Part shown: positions 1-7,575 of the stretch, piece after piece
Position numbering within the stretch: position 1 is the stretch's first letter
Layout of the letters: the number at the start of each line of letters is the position of its first letter
The notes under the pieces: generated by a model
The model's database searches: none
The model's input: only the letters and a program-made list of their open reading frames with translations
Told to the model about the DNA's origin: nothing
Origin: DATARH01 sp038228485
GTDB taxonomy: Bacteria > Pseudomonadota > Alphaproteobacteria > ATCC43930 > CGMCC-115725
Assembly (NCBI GenBank): GCA_038228485.1
Contig: JBBRPG010000104.1
Location: 1 to 13,741, forward strand
Direction: 5' to 3'
DNA: 13,741 bases
Translations under genes and position numbers: made by a program

Positions 1-1494
1 GCCCACGCCATAGGTGCACCAGCCCAGCGCGGCCTCCGACAGGTCGCCGGTGCCGACGACCAGGCCGCCGGAGAAATTGGCGAGCCGGAACAGCACATCG
101 GTGCGCAGCCCGGCCTGCACATTCTCGAAGGTGACGTCGTACTGCTTTTCACCGCGCCCGGCGCCATGGCCGATATCGCCGAGCATCTGGTTGGCGGCCG
201 GGCGGATGTCGATCTCGTTGCCGGTGACCCCCAGCGCCTTCATCAGCCGCCAAGCGTTGGCTTTGGTGCTGTCGCTGGTGGCAAAGCCGGGCAGCGTATA
301 GGCCAGCACGTTCTGCCGCGGCAGGCTGAGCCGGTCCATCGCCCGCGCCGCGACGATCAGCGCCTGCGTCGAGTCGAGCCCCCCCGAAACGCCGATAACC
401 AGCTTTTTCAGCCCGGTCACCGACAGTCGCTGCGCCAGACCCTGCACCTGGATGTTATAGGCCTCATAGCAATTGTCGCGCAGCATCGCCGGATCGGACG
501 GCACAAACGGAAACCGCTCGACCGTGCGCCGCAGCTCGAGCGCGCCCCCCGGCGGGTCGAACGCAAACTCGACCCGCCGGAACGGCGGCGTCTGCGCCGC
601 GATCTGCCTGGCATTGTCGCCGAAGGTATTGGTGCGCATGCGCTCCTGGCGGATGCGGCCGAGATCGATATCCGCAACGGCGATCTCCGGCTGTGCGCTG
701 AAGCGTGCGGTCTCGGCGAGCGGGTCGCCGATCTCGAAGATGCCGGCCTGCCCGTCCCAGGCCAGATCGGTCGTCGACTCGCCGGCCCCGGCGGCGGAAT
801 AGGCATAGGCGGCGATGCAGCGCGCCGATTGCGACGCGCAGAGGAGGCGCCGCATCTGGGCCTTGCCGATGGTGATGTTGCTGGCCGACAGGTTGAGCAG
901 CACTTCGGCGCCGGCCGCAGCACCCGCCGCGCTCGGCGGCTGCGGGACCCAGAGGTCCTCGCAAATCTCGATGTGAAAGACAAAGCCGGCGGATCCGGTG
1001 GCGGCGAACAACAGATCGGCGCCGAATGGCGCCTCCCGCCCCGCCACGGTCATCGTCGCGGCGCGCACCGCCTCACCCGAGGTGAAATGCCGGCGCTCGT
1101 AGAATTCGCGGTAATTCGGCAGGAAAATCTTCGGCACCACCGCCAGCACCCGGCCGCGATGGATCGCGACCGCGCAATTGTAGAGCCGCCCCTCCCAGCG
1201 CAGCGGCGCGCCGACGACGATGACCGGCGCCCCCTCGCCGCTCAGCTTGATGAGCCGGTCGATCTGCCCGACCACCGCGTCTAGCAGCGCATCCTGAAAC
1301 AGCAGATCGTCGATCGCATAGGCCGACAGGCACAGTTCCGGGAACAGCAGCAGCGCGATACCATCTTTGCCGCCCTTCTCAATAAGCGTCGCTACCTGGT
1401 CACCATTCTTCGTCGGATCGGCGACCGCGACCTGCGGCACGCAAACGCCGATACGGGTGAACTGATGGCTATAGGGCGAGAAGAATTCCGGCAT
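1..1494 (-). CDS. nadE: Glutamine-dependent NAD+ synthase, C-terminus cut by window edge
   Basis: Catalyses the last step of NAD synthesis: ATP-dependent amidation of deamido-NAD using ammonia released from glutamine by its own N-terminal domain. About 498 residues are visible, compared with about 680 for the long two-domain family (Mycobacterium tuberculosis type), so roughly 180 C-terminal residues lie off the left edge. The nitrilase-like glutaminase domain comes first, with the Glu-Lys-Cys triad at E53 (FPELCLS), K122 (VPKIFLPNYREF) and C178 (HIEICEDLW). The synthetase domain begins near residue 350 with the ATP loop SGGLDS (370-375), followed by TFENVQAGLRTD and GTGDLSE. An ATG at 1494 was preferred over an in-frame GTG at 1548. 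The family begins at the F-x-S-x-Y stretch, the triad numbering then falls within one or two of the mycobacterial enzyme, and the GTG overlaps the -10 box of a near-consensus promoter. No strong ribosome binding site is seen before either start. It is the last visible gene of the purA side. Function is secure; the start is inferred. Confidence 0.95.
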   Translation of the reverse strand, partial: MPEFFSPYSHQFTRIGVCVPQVAVADPTKNGDQVATLIEKGGKDGIALLLFPELCLSAYAIDDLLFQDALLDAVVGQIDRLIKLSGEGAPVIVVGAPLRWEGRLYNCAVAIHRGRVLAVVPKIFLPNYREFYERRHFTSGEAVRAATMTVAGREAPFGADLLFAATGSAGFVFHIEICEDLWVPQPPSAAGAAAGAEVLLNLSASNITIGKAQMRRLLCASQSARCIAAYAYSAAGAGESTTDLAWDGQAGIFEIGDPLAETARFSAQPEIAVADIDLGRIRQERMRTNTFGDNARQIAAQTPPFRRVEFAFDPPGGALELRRTVERFPFVPSDPAMLRDNCYEAYNIQVQGLAQRLSVTGLKKLVIGVSGGLDSTQALIVAARAMDRLSLPRQNVLAYTLPGFATSDSTKANAWRLMKALGVTGNEIDIRPAANQMLGDIGHGAGRGEKQYDVTFENVQAGLRTDVLFRLANFSGGLVVGTGDLSEAALGWCTYGVG

Positions 1495-1541
1495 CGAGAA
1501 GTGGCGCTCGGATGTTTGGATTTTGGTGAAGGGATCGAGGG

Positions 1542-1576
1542 TCAGCACTTATACTCTAAATGAGTATTTCTGTCAA
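1542..1576 (-). promoter_or_regulatory. Near-consensus sigma-70 promoter of nadE
   Basis: On the minus strand TTGACA (1576-1571) is followed by a 17-bp spacer and TATAAG (1553-1548): 11 of 12 consensus bases with ideal spacing. Transcription would start near A1542 and give a 48-nt leader before the ATG at 1494. The -35 box overlaps the stop codon of the upstream 66-codon ORF, so nadE can be transcribed independently of purA. Seen directly; promoter activity is inferred. Confidence 0.7.
1551..1567. promoter_or_regulatory. Dyad inside the nadE promoter (possible operator)
   Basis: ATACTC, five bases, GAGTAT: a perfect 6-bp inverted repeat. It fills most of the spacer of the nadE promoter and overlaps its -10 box, which is where a dimeric repressor would block polymerase. 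The regulator is unknown. It does not resemble the NrtR half-site as I remember it. Confidence 0.45.
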
Positions 1577-1773
1577 TCCGTACCCAGAAAGCGTTTAACC
1601 AGCCGCATCCGACCCTCATTGACTACGTCTTGTACCGGCATGCCGAGTGTGTGCCCCTCACGAAACGTTTTGAGCCGTGCGATAGCGCGGCGCCGCCACT
1701 CGACGTCGCTTAATCCCGCCGCAGCCGGTCGGACAACAATTCGGCTCTTTTTTACATTCTCGCCGTTCTTCAT
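1573..1773 (-). CDS. Small antitoxin-like protein of unknown function, 66 aa
   Basis: A 66-residue ORF that starts with ATG six bases after the purA stop and ends 78 bases before the chosen nadE start. This spacing fits a translationally coupled operon member. The N-terminus is basic (KKSR). The rest contains WRRRAIARLKTFREG, followed by PVQDVVNEGRM. The helix plus 'hydrophobic-x-x-hydrophobic-x-x-EGR' ending recalls C-terminal tails of type II antitoxins that partner PIN-domain toxins, but this is an impression from pattern only. No toxin gene follows: the next coding sequence is nadE. Codon use is less GC-biased at third positions than in purA or nadE, which may mean recent arrival or weak selection. 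It could be an orphan antitoxin, an operon-specific small protein, or a spurious ORF. The upstream purine-rich GAAGAT is a poor ribosome binding site. Confidence 0.5.
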   Translation of the reverse strand: MKNGENVKKSRIVVRPAAAGLSDVEWRRRAIARLKTFREGHTLGMPVQDVVNEGRMRLVKRFLGTD

Positions 1774-1779
1774 CGATCT

Positions 1780-3069
1780 TCAATCCGCGAACGGATCGCG
1801 CACCAGCACCGTGTCCTCGCGCTCGGGGCTGGTCGACAGCATAGCCACCGGCGCATCGATCAGCTCCTCGATCCGGCGGATATATTTGATCGCCTGGGCC
1901 GGCAGGTCGGCCCAAGAGCGGGCGCCCCGGGTGCTTTCGCGCCAGCCTACAAAGCTCTCGTAGACCGGCTCGATCTCGGCCTGTGCTGACACCCCTGCGG
2001 GGAAATGGTCGTAAGCCTTGCCGGCGCGCCGATAGCCGATGCAAATCTTGATCTCGTCGAAGCCGTCGAGCACGTCCAGCTTGGTCAGCGCAATGCCGTC
2101 GATGCCGCCGAACTTGATCGCCTGGCGCACCATCACCGCGTCGAACCAGCCGCAGCGCCGCCGCCGGCCGGTGTTTGTGCCGAATTCCTTGCCGCGGTCG
2201 CCGAGTTTCTGTCCGATATCGTCGGTAAGCTCGGTCGGGAACGGTCCGCTGCCGACGCGGGTCGTGTAGGCCTTGGTGATGCCGAGCACAAAGCCGACCG
2301 CGGATGGAGCGATTCCCGCCCCCGCCGCCGCCTGTCCGGCCAGGGTGTTCGACGAGGTCACATAAGGGTAGGTGCCGTGATCGACGTCGAGCATCGCCGC
2401 CTGCGCCCCTTCGAACAGCACCCGGCGGCCGGCGCGGCGCACGCCATCGAGAATTTGCCAGCAGGTATCGGCATACGGCAGTACCTTGGGCGCGACCTCG
2501 CGCAGCGCGCCGAGCAGCTCCGTGCGGTCCACCTCCGGCGCGTCAAGCCCGCGCAGCAGCGCGTTGTGGTGCAGCAGCACCTCGTCGACCCGGTCCTCCA
2601 GCGCTTGCTTGTCGGCGAGGTCGCAGACGCGGATCGCGCGGCGGCCGACCTTGTCCTCATAGGCCGGGCCGATGCCGCGCCCGGTGGTGCCGATCTTCTT
2701 GTCGCCCCGGCGCTCCTCGCGCGCGCGGTCGAGCGCGCCGTGCGACGGCAGGATCAGCGCCGCATTGTCGGCCAGCTTGAGGTTTCTGGGCGAAATGTCG
2801 AGCCCCTTGCCGCGCATCGTCTCGATCTCGGCGAGCAGTGCCCAGGGGTCGACCACGACCCCGTTGCCGATGATCGACAGCTTGCCGCGCACCACCCCGG
2901 AGGGCAGCAGGCTGAGCTTGTATTCGATATTGCCGACGACGAGGGTGTGACCGGCGTTGTGCCCGCCTTGGAAGCGCACCACGACATCGGCGCGCTCGGA
3001 CAGCCAGTCGACGATCTTGCCCTTGCCTTCGTCGCCCCATTGGGCGCCGACCACGGCGACGTTACCCAT
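1780..3069 (-). CDS. purA: Adenylosuccinate synthetase
   Basis: Condenses IMP with aspartate at the cost of GTP to give adenylosuccinate, the first committed step from IMP to AMP; cytosolic and homodimeric. The product is 429 residues, near the usual 430. The N-terminal GTP loop is GAQWGDEGKGK, with catalytic D13 and K16, followed by GGHNAGHT with catalytic H41. Further family signatures are TTGRGIGPAYEDK (IMP site), DVDHGTYPYVTSSN, TRVGSGPFPTEL, EFGTNTGRRRRCGWFD and, near the C-terminus, TKLDVLDG (guanine recognition). The start ATG lies within the end of hisZ; the two genes overlap by eight bases (ATGGGTAA). AGGGGG five bases before the ATG is a good ribosome binding site. The reading frame stays open upstream through hisZ, but that extension is antisense-like and has no family counterpart. 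All key residues are present. Confidence 0.98.
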   Translation of the reverse strand: MGNVAVVGAQWGDEGKGKIVDWLSERADVVVRFQGGHNAGHTLVVGNIEYKLSLLPSGVVRGKLSIIGNGVVVDPWALLAEIETMRGKGLDISPRNLKLADNAALILPSHGALDRAREERRGDKKIGTTGRGIGPAYEDKVGRRAIRVCDLADKQALEDRVDEVLLHHNALLRGLDAPEVDRTELLGALREVAPKVLPYADTCWQILDGVRRAGRRVLFEGAQAAMLDVDHGTYPYVTSSNTLAGQAAAGAGIAPSAVGFVLGITKAYTTRVGSGPFPTELTDDIGQKLGDRGKEFGTNTGRRRRCGWFDAVMVRQAIKFGGIDGIALTKLDVLDGFDEIKICIGYRRAGKAYDHFPAGVSAQAEIEPVYESFVGWRESTRGARSWADLPAQAIKYIRRIEELIDAPVAMLSTSPEREDTVLVRDPFAD

Positions 3070-4261
3070 GCCCGCCCCCTGCCGCCGCTTTCGCCCGCTC
3101 GCGCACGCGCACCGGCGCCCCGCCTTCCAGCACATGGCCGCAGCCGAGCCGGTGCGCCTCCCGGTGCCAATCGCTGGCATGCGCCAACGCCGCAACCGTG
3201 ATCCACCCGTCGCTGCGCAGGCCGGCAGCGGCGGCCATGTCGGCGTCCGGCGGCACCAGCACCCGTCCCCGCCGCGGCGCCGCCGGCAGGGTCGACAGGA
3301 TCGTATCGGTATAGAGCGTGACCCCCGTCGCCGGCTCCGCGACCGCCGGGGCGCCGGCGTTATAACGGCCACCGCGCCCAAGCTCGCCAAGCGGCCCGCG
3401 CTCGCCGCCGGCGCGGGCAAAAAACGCGAAGCTGATCCCGGTATGATATTCGAAACCGCGGTTCTCCACCGGATCGACCGTGACCTTGAGCGACGGCATT
3501 GCCGCGGCAAGCCCGTCGAGCACCGCGCCGAGCTGCTCGCGCTCTTCGCGTGCCCGGGGCGGCAGACTGAGGCGGGCCAGCGCCGCCCGCGCCCGCGCCG
3601 CCGCGCCACCCGCCGACACCAGTTGCGACAGCAGCGCGCCGGCCTCGCCGGGCAGTGTCGCCACCGCGGTGACGTCCTTGTGATCGAGCGCCGCGCGCAG
3701 CGCCGCCGCGCGCTCTCCGGTGATGTCGAACGCCTCGGCAATCGCCGGCACCAAGGTCGGCATCGTGATGTCGACGGACAGGTTCGGTACCCCGACCGTC
3801 GCCAGCGCCTCGCCGGCGACCGCGATCACCTCGACATCGGCGGCAGGCCCCTCGGCGCCGATCAGCTCGGCCCCGGCCTGGCCGATCTGCCGCTCGGGAC
3901 GCACCTCGGAACCCTTTACCCGCAGCACCTGTCCGGCGTAACTCAACCGCAGCGGCCGGGGGTAGTGCGACAGCCGGGTCGCGGCGATGCGGGCGACCTG
4001 CGGCGTCATGTCGGCGCGCACCCCGACCATGCGGTGCGAGACGGGGTCCATCGTCCGGAATGTATCGTTGATCATCGCGGCGCCGGCGCCCGACAGCAGC
4101 GTATCCTCGAACTCGACCAGCGGTGGCTTGACCCGCTCATAACCGTGCGCGCGCAGCACCGCCATCAGCCGCGCGGTGACCTCGGCTTCGAGCTCGGCGA
4201 CCGGCGGCAACAGGTCGTAAAGCCCCGTCGGCAACAGCGCGGCGTGCGGCATGTCGTTCAT
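3062..4261 (-). CDS. hisZ: ATP phosphoribosyltransferase regulatory subunit
   Basis: HisZ is a catalytically inactive relative of histidyl-tRNA synthetase. It binds the short form of HisG and makes the first enzyme of histidine synthesis active and feedback-sensitive to histidine. The product is 399 residues from this ATG. Visible family stretches are ALLPTGLYDLLPPVAELEAE at the N-terminus, GYERVKPPLVEFEDTL, RADMTPQVARIAATRL (class II synthetase core) and GFEYHTGISFAFFARAGG with GELGRGGRYN in the C-terminal half. No tRNA anticodon-binding domain follows, as expected for HisZ. The hisG partner is not in the window. Three starts are possible: GTG 4276, ATG 4261 and ATG 4252. None has a strong ribosome binding site, and 4261 was chosen because homologues begin near this point. 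It overlaps purA and probably shares a transcript with it. Confidence 0.93.
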   Translation of the reverse strand: MNDMPHAALLPTGLYDLLPPVAELEAEVTARLMAVLRAHGYERVKPPLVEFEDTLLSGAGAAMINDTFRTMDPVSHRMVGVRADMTPQVARIAATRLSHYPRPLRLSYAGQVLRVKGSEVRPERQIGQAGAELIGAEGPAADVEVIAVAGEALATVGVPNLSVDITMPTLVPAIAEAFDITGERAAALRAALDHKDVTAVATLPGEAGALLSQLVSAGGAAARARAALARLSLPPRAREEREQLGAVLDGLAAAMPSLKVTVDPVENRGFEYHTGISFAFFARAGGERGPLGELGRGGRYNAGAPAVAEPATGVTLYTDTILSTLPAAPRRGRVLVPPDADMAAAAGLRSDGWITVAALAHASDWHREAHRLGCGHVLEGGAPVRVRERAKAAAGGGHG

Positions 4262-4617
4262 GCCGCGATATTGCACGGACCTACGCTAGAAAGCGATTGC
4301 CCTGCGGCAAAAACGCCGCGGTTCGAGGTCGATTTTCCGGTGTTCGGCGGCTGCCCGCCCGGCGCGCTACAAGAAACAGCCTACCAGGCGGGTCACCGCC
4401 AGCCGCGGCTTTGCTGCCCTCCCGAGATAATTTCCGGCGCCCGCGAAAGAGCCCCTGTTACGTGCCGGCTCACGAAGATAAATCATTAACTACAATTGTT
4501 TGGTTGAATTGAGGGATAAGTATTGCATCTTTTTACAGAGCCTCTAAAAATGGAATTGCATCGTCACTTCCCCACCCTCGACGATGTAAGCCCAGTTCCG
4601 CCTATGTCGACGGAGCT
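4262..4617. other. Gap upstream of hisZ with an AT-rich island
   Basis: About 355 bp with no convincing gene. The part next to hisZ (4277-4470) is GC-rich and holds at best a weak minus-strand promoter: TTGCCG, a 16-bp spacer, then TAGCGT ending at 4285. The segment 4471-4560 is only about 32% GC (29 of 90 bases), in sharp contrast to its surroundings. It contains two copies of ATTGCATC (4522-4529 and 4555-4562) spaced 33 bp apart, that is three helical turns. A 38-codon plus-strand ORF (4550-4666) runs into the serA terminator and looks fortuitous. The island may be a regulatory region for hisZ-purA or may hold a small RNA; nothing decides between these. Confidence 0.5.
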
Positions 4618-4650
4618 CGAAACCCCGGCCTACCCCCGGCCGGGGTTTCG
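4618..4650 (-). terminator. Hairpin terminator after serA
   Basis: A perfect 13-bp stem (4618-4630 with 4638-4650, arm CGAAACCCCGGCC) and a 7-base loop begin 12 bases after the serA stop. No U-tract follows on the minus strand, so termination may be inefficient or Rho-assisted. The hairpin also marks the 3' end of the serC-serA unit. Confidence 0.65.
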
Positions 4651-4662
4651 CATTTCTAAAAC

Positions 4663-6240
4663 CTAGAACCGCATCGACTTGACCTGGATCACGTTCGGCA
4701 GGCTGCGAACCGTGTCCAGCAGCTCCGGCGTCACTTCCTGATCCAGTCCGACCAGGCAGATTGCGTCCTCACCCGCCACGGTGCGGCCGAGGTTCAGCGT
4801 CGCGATGTTGACCGACGACCCGGCAAGCGCGGTGCCGAGCGCGCCGATGAAACCAGGCTTGTCGTAATTGCGCACAAACAGCACATGACGGCCGAGCTCG
4901 GCTTCGAGCGGAATGCCCTCCACGGCAACCAGGCGCGGCTTGTCGCCGGCAAAGACGGTGCCCGAGATCGCGCTCGCGCCCGCTTCCGAAGTCACCGTAA
5001 TCCGCATCAGCATCTGGTAGTCGCCGGGTTCGGCCCGCAGCGTCTCGCTGACCCTGATGTCGCGCTCGCGGCAAATGACCGGGGCGTTGACCATGTTGAC
5101 CGAGGTGAGCTGCGGCGCTAGCAGTCCGGTCAGTGCGGTTGCGGTGAGCGGCTTGACGTTGAGCTCGGCGATCGCGCCCTCGTAATCGATCGCCACCGCC
5201 TTGATGCCGCTGTCGGTGAGCTGCCCGGCGAAGCTGCCGATCTGCTCCGCAAGCTGCATATAAGGCTTGAGCCGCACCGCGTCCTCGGCGGTCAGCGACG
5301 GCATGTTGACCGCGTTCGACACCGCGCCGGTCAGCAGAAAATCCGCCATCTGCTCGGCGATCTGCACCGCAACGTTTTCCTGCGCCTCGGACGTGGCGGC
5401 GCCGAGATGCGGGGTGGCGATGACATTGTCGCGGCCGAACAGCGGGTTCTCGGTCGCGGGCTCGTCGACGAACACGTCGATCGCGGCGCCGGCAAGCCAG
5501 CCGCGGTCGAGCGCCTCGGCGAGGTCCTTTTCGACGATCAGCCCGCCGCGCGCGCAATTGACGATGCGCGCCCCCGGCTTCAGCTTGGCGAGCGCCTTGG
5601 CGTCGATCATGCCCCGCGTCGCATCGGTCATCGGCGTATGCAACGTGATGAAATCGGCGCGGGCCAACAATTCGTCGAGCGTCACCCGCTCAATCCCGAG
5701 ATCGACGGCGCGCTCGGCCGACAGGAACGGGTCATAGCCGATCACCCGCATCTTGAGGCCCTGCGCCCGGTCGGCGACGATCGCGCCGATATTGCCGCAG
5801 CCAATAACGCCAAGGGTCTTGCCGCTGAGCTCGACCCCCATGAAGCGCGACTTCTCCCACTTGCCGGCCTGGGTCGAGCGGTCAGCGGCGGGGATTTGCC
5901 GCGCCAACGCGAACATCATCGCGATGGTGTGCTCGGCGGCTGTGATGGCGTTGCCGTAGGGCGTATTCATTACGACGATCCCGCGCTGAGTCGCGGCCGG
6001 CACATCGATATTGTCGACCCCGATCCCCGCGCGGCCGATCACCTGAAGCGCGCCCGCCGCAGCGATCAGCGCCGCTGTCACCTTGGTCGCCGAGCGCACC
6101 GCGAGCCCGTCATATTCACCGATTGTCGCGGCCAGTTGGTCGGCAGGCAGCCCGATCCGCATCACCGCGTCGATGCCGCGCTCGGCAAAGACCGCGACGG
6201 CGCGCGGGCTCAGCTCGTCGGCGATCAGGACCTTCGGCAT
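4663..6240 (-). CDS. serA: D-3-phosphoglycerate dehydrogenase, long form with ACT domain
   Basis: Oxidises 3-phosphoglycerate to 3-phosphohydroxypyruvate with NAD+, the first step of serine synthesis. The product is 525 residues, typical of the long three-domain form. The substrate domain is at the N-terminus (GRAGIGVDNIDVPAA near 69-83). The Rossmann domain has GCGNIG at 147-152 and D170 for the NAD ribose. The catalytic residues are R231 (CARGG), E260 (DEP) and H278 (TPHLGA). The allosteric substrate-binding domain spans roughly 310-450, and a C-terminal ACT domain begins near 455 (HVLFVRNYDKPGFIGALGTA), which is the usual site of serine feedback. The start ATG shares its A with the TGA of serC (TGATG), which indicates translational coupling. 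The gene ends in TAG just before a strong hairpin. All catalytic residues are intact. Confidence 0.97.
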   Translation of the reverse strand: MPKVLIADELSPRAVAVFAERGIDAVMRIGLPADQLAATIGEYDGLAVRSATKVTAALIAAAGALQVIGRAGIGVDNIDVPAATQRGIVVMNTPYGNAITAAEHTIAMMFALARQIPAADRSTQAGKWEKSRFMGVELSGKTLGVIGCGNIGAIVADRAQGLKMRVIGYDPFLSAERAVDLGIERVTLDELLARADFITLHTPMTDATRGMIDAKALAKLKPGARIVNCARGGLIVEKDLAEALDRGWLAGAAIDVFVDEPATENPLFGRDNVIATPHLGAATSEAQENVAVQIAEQMADFLLTGAVSNAVNMPSLTAEDAVRLKPYMQLAEQIGSFAGQLTDSGIKAVAIDYEGAIAELNVKPLTATALTGLLAPQLTSVNMVNAPVICRERDIRVSETLRAEPGDYQMLMRITVTSEAGASAISGTVFAGDKPRLVAVEGIPLEAELGRHVLFVRNYDKPGFIGALGTALAGSSVNIATLNLGRTVAGEDAICLVGLDQEVTPELLDTVRSLPNVIQVKSMRF

Positions 6241-7400
6241 CAGCCGGCCTTCGCCGCGTCGCGTTCCTGCTCCCACGCCCAATCGAGCCAGGGCAGCAGC
6301 GCCTCGACATCGCTGCGCTCGACGGTTGCGCCGGTCCAGATGCGGATGCCCGGCGGGGAGGCACGGTGCGTCGCCAGATCGTAGCCGACGCCCTCGGCGT
6401 CGAGCCGCCCCAGCATCCGCCGTGATGTGGTGAACCGGTCGTCAGGCGCCAGGCTCTCGAACCACGGATCGACGATTTTGATGCAGGGCGAAGTGCACGA
6501 CCGCGTCGCCGGGACCTCGGCGAGGAATTCGACCCACGGTGTACGCTCGACCCAGGCGGCGACCGCGGCAAAATTGCCCTCGGCCCGCGCCACGCAGCCA
6601 TCGAGACCGCCGACGCTCTCGGCCCACCTCAACGAGTCCAGCGCGTCCTCGACGCACAGCATCGACGGCGTGTTGATTGTTTCACCCCGGAAAAGACCCT
6701 CGATCAGCTTGCCTTTCTGGGTCATGCGGAAGACTTTCGGCAGCGGCCAGGGCGGCGTGTAGCTCTCCAGCCGTTCGACCGCACGGGGCCCCAGCGCGAT
6801 CATCCCGTGGCCCGCCTCGCCGCCGAGCGCCTTCTGCCACGACCAGGTGACGACATCGAGCTTGTCCCACGGCAGGCGCATCGCAAACGCCGCCGAGGTC
6901 GCGTCGCAGATCGTCAGCCCCTTGCGGCCGGCGGCAATCCAATCGCCGTTGGGGATGCGAACCCCGGAGGTGGTGCCGTTCCACACAAACACCGCGTCAC
7001 GGTCGGGATCGACTTGCGACAGTTCGGGCAGTCTGCCGTACGGTGCCGGGAAGTGTCGCGCATCGGCCAATTTTAGATGGGCGACGATGTCTTCGACCCA
7101 GGTCTCGCCGAAATTCTCCCACGACAACACATCGACGCCGCGCGCCCCCAACAGAGACCACATCGCCATCTCGATCGCGCCGGTGTCCGAGCCCGGCACC
7201 ACCCCGATCCGGTAGTCGGCCGGAACCCGCAGCACTGCGCGGGAGCGCTCGATCACCTCGACCAGCTGATTCAGCCCGGCGGCGGCACGGTGCGAACGCC
7301 CGACCAGCGCGCCGGACAGCGCCGCCGGCGACCAGCCCGGCCGCTTGGCGCAAGGGCCCGATGAGAAACACGGGTTGGCTGGACGCCGGTTCGGCTTCAT
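6240..7400 (-). CDS. serC: Phosphoserine aminotransferase
   Basis: PLP-dependent transfer of the amino group from glutamate to 3-phosphohydroxypyruvate, giving phosphoserine, the second step of serine synthesis. Some members also act in pyridoxal phosphate synthesis. The product is 386 residues and belongs to the short type shared by alphaproteobacteria and some archaea, not the E. coli type. This is shown by the N-terminus KPNRRPANPCFSSGPCAKRPG and by WSWQKALGGEAGHGM, which holds the likely PLP lysine K190; D166 (ICDATSA) probably contacts the pyridine nitrogen. The ATG at 7400 was chosen because the family starts exactly here and GGAAGGA precedes it at a workable distance. An in-frame extension to 7463 lies in the leader hairpin and was rejected. 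It overlaps serA by one base. A promoter and leader hairpin lie just upstream. Confidence 0.96.
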   Translation of the reverse strand: MKPNRRPANPCFSSGPCAKRPGWSPAALSGALVGRSHRAAAGLNQLVEVIERSRAVLRVPADYRIGVVPGSDTGAIEMAMWSLLGARGVDVLSWENFGETWVEDIVAHLKLADARHFPAPYGRLPELSQVDPDRDAVFVWNGTTSGVRIPNGDWIAAGRKGLTICDATSAAFAMRLPWDKLDVVTWSWQKALGGEAGHGMIALGPRAVERLESYTPPWPLPKVFRMTQKGKLIEGLFRGETINTPSMLCVEDALDSLRWAESVGGLDGCVARAEGNFAAVAAWVERTPWVEFLAEVPATRSCTSPCIKIVDPWFESLAPDDRFTTSRRMLGRLDAEGVGYDLATHRASPPGIRIWTGATVERSDVEALLPWLDWAWEQERDAAKAG

Positions 7401-7432
7401 TCCCCCAATTCCTTCCGCAGCAGGCGCGCAAA

Positions 7433-7459
7433 CAGGCGCAGCCTCACCGAGGCCGCCTG
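7433..7459 (-). promoter_or_regulatory. Leader hairpin upstream of serC
   Basis: An 11-bp stem (CAGGCG and GCCTC arms) with a GGT loop and a two-base bulge, 33 bases upstream of the serC ATG. If the promoter at 7470-7498 is used, it would be at the very 5' end of the mRNA. It has no U-tract, so it is not a terminator. It may stabilise the leader or form a cis-regulatory element. A serC leader RNA motif has been reported in Rhizobiales, but I cannot show that this is the same. Confidence 0.4.
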
Positions 7460-7469
7460 GCAAATGCCG

Positions 7470-7498
7470 AACCTATGTAGGGGTTGGGCCGCGGTCAA
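7470..7498 (-). promoter_or_regulatory. Probable serC-serA promoter
   Basis: TTGACC (7498-7493, five of six consensus bases), a 17-bp spacer and TAGGTT (7475-7470, three of six). Transcription would start near 7465 and give a leader of about 65 nt. Good -35, poor -10. Confidence 0.45.
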
Positions 7499-7575
7499 TG
7501 CAACGGCTAGGGCGCCGGTTGCGGCATCGCCGCACGACGTCTGCTCAGCCGCGGACGCGGCCTACCTGCTCCTGG

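Noticed and set aside
166..1284. Long plus-strand ORF over nadE
   Set aside because: It is antisense to conserved NadE sequence, with the arginine- and histidine-rich composition typical of shadow frames in GC-rich DNA.
1573..1773. A complete toxin-antitoxin system
   Set aside because: Only an antitoxin-like ORF is present. The following DNA is the nadE promoter and gene, with no room for a toxin.
1780..3741. A 653-codon minus-strand frame that extends purA upstream
   Set aside because: The extra N-terminal part is an Arg/Ser-rich out-of-frame translation of hisZ. PurA has a clear family start at 3069 with a good ribosome binding site.
2957..4489. 510-codon plus-strand ORF over hisZ and the gap (and 2005-3201 over purA)
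   Set aside because: Composition is that of an antisense shadow, and it covers conserved HisZ and PurA coding sequence.
4550..4666. 38-codon plus-strand ORF in the AT-rich island
   Set aside because: It has no real ribosome binding site, and it reads through the serA terminator and stops just past the serA stop codon; it is probably chance.
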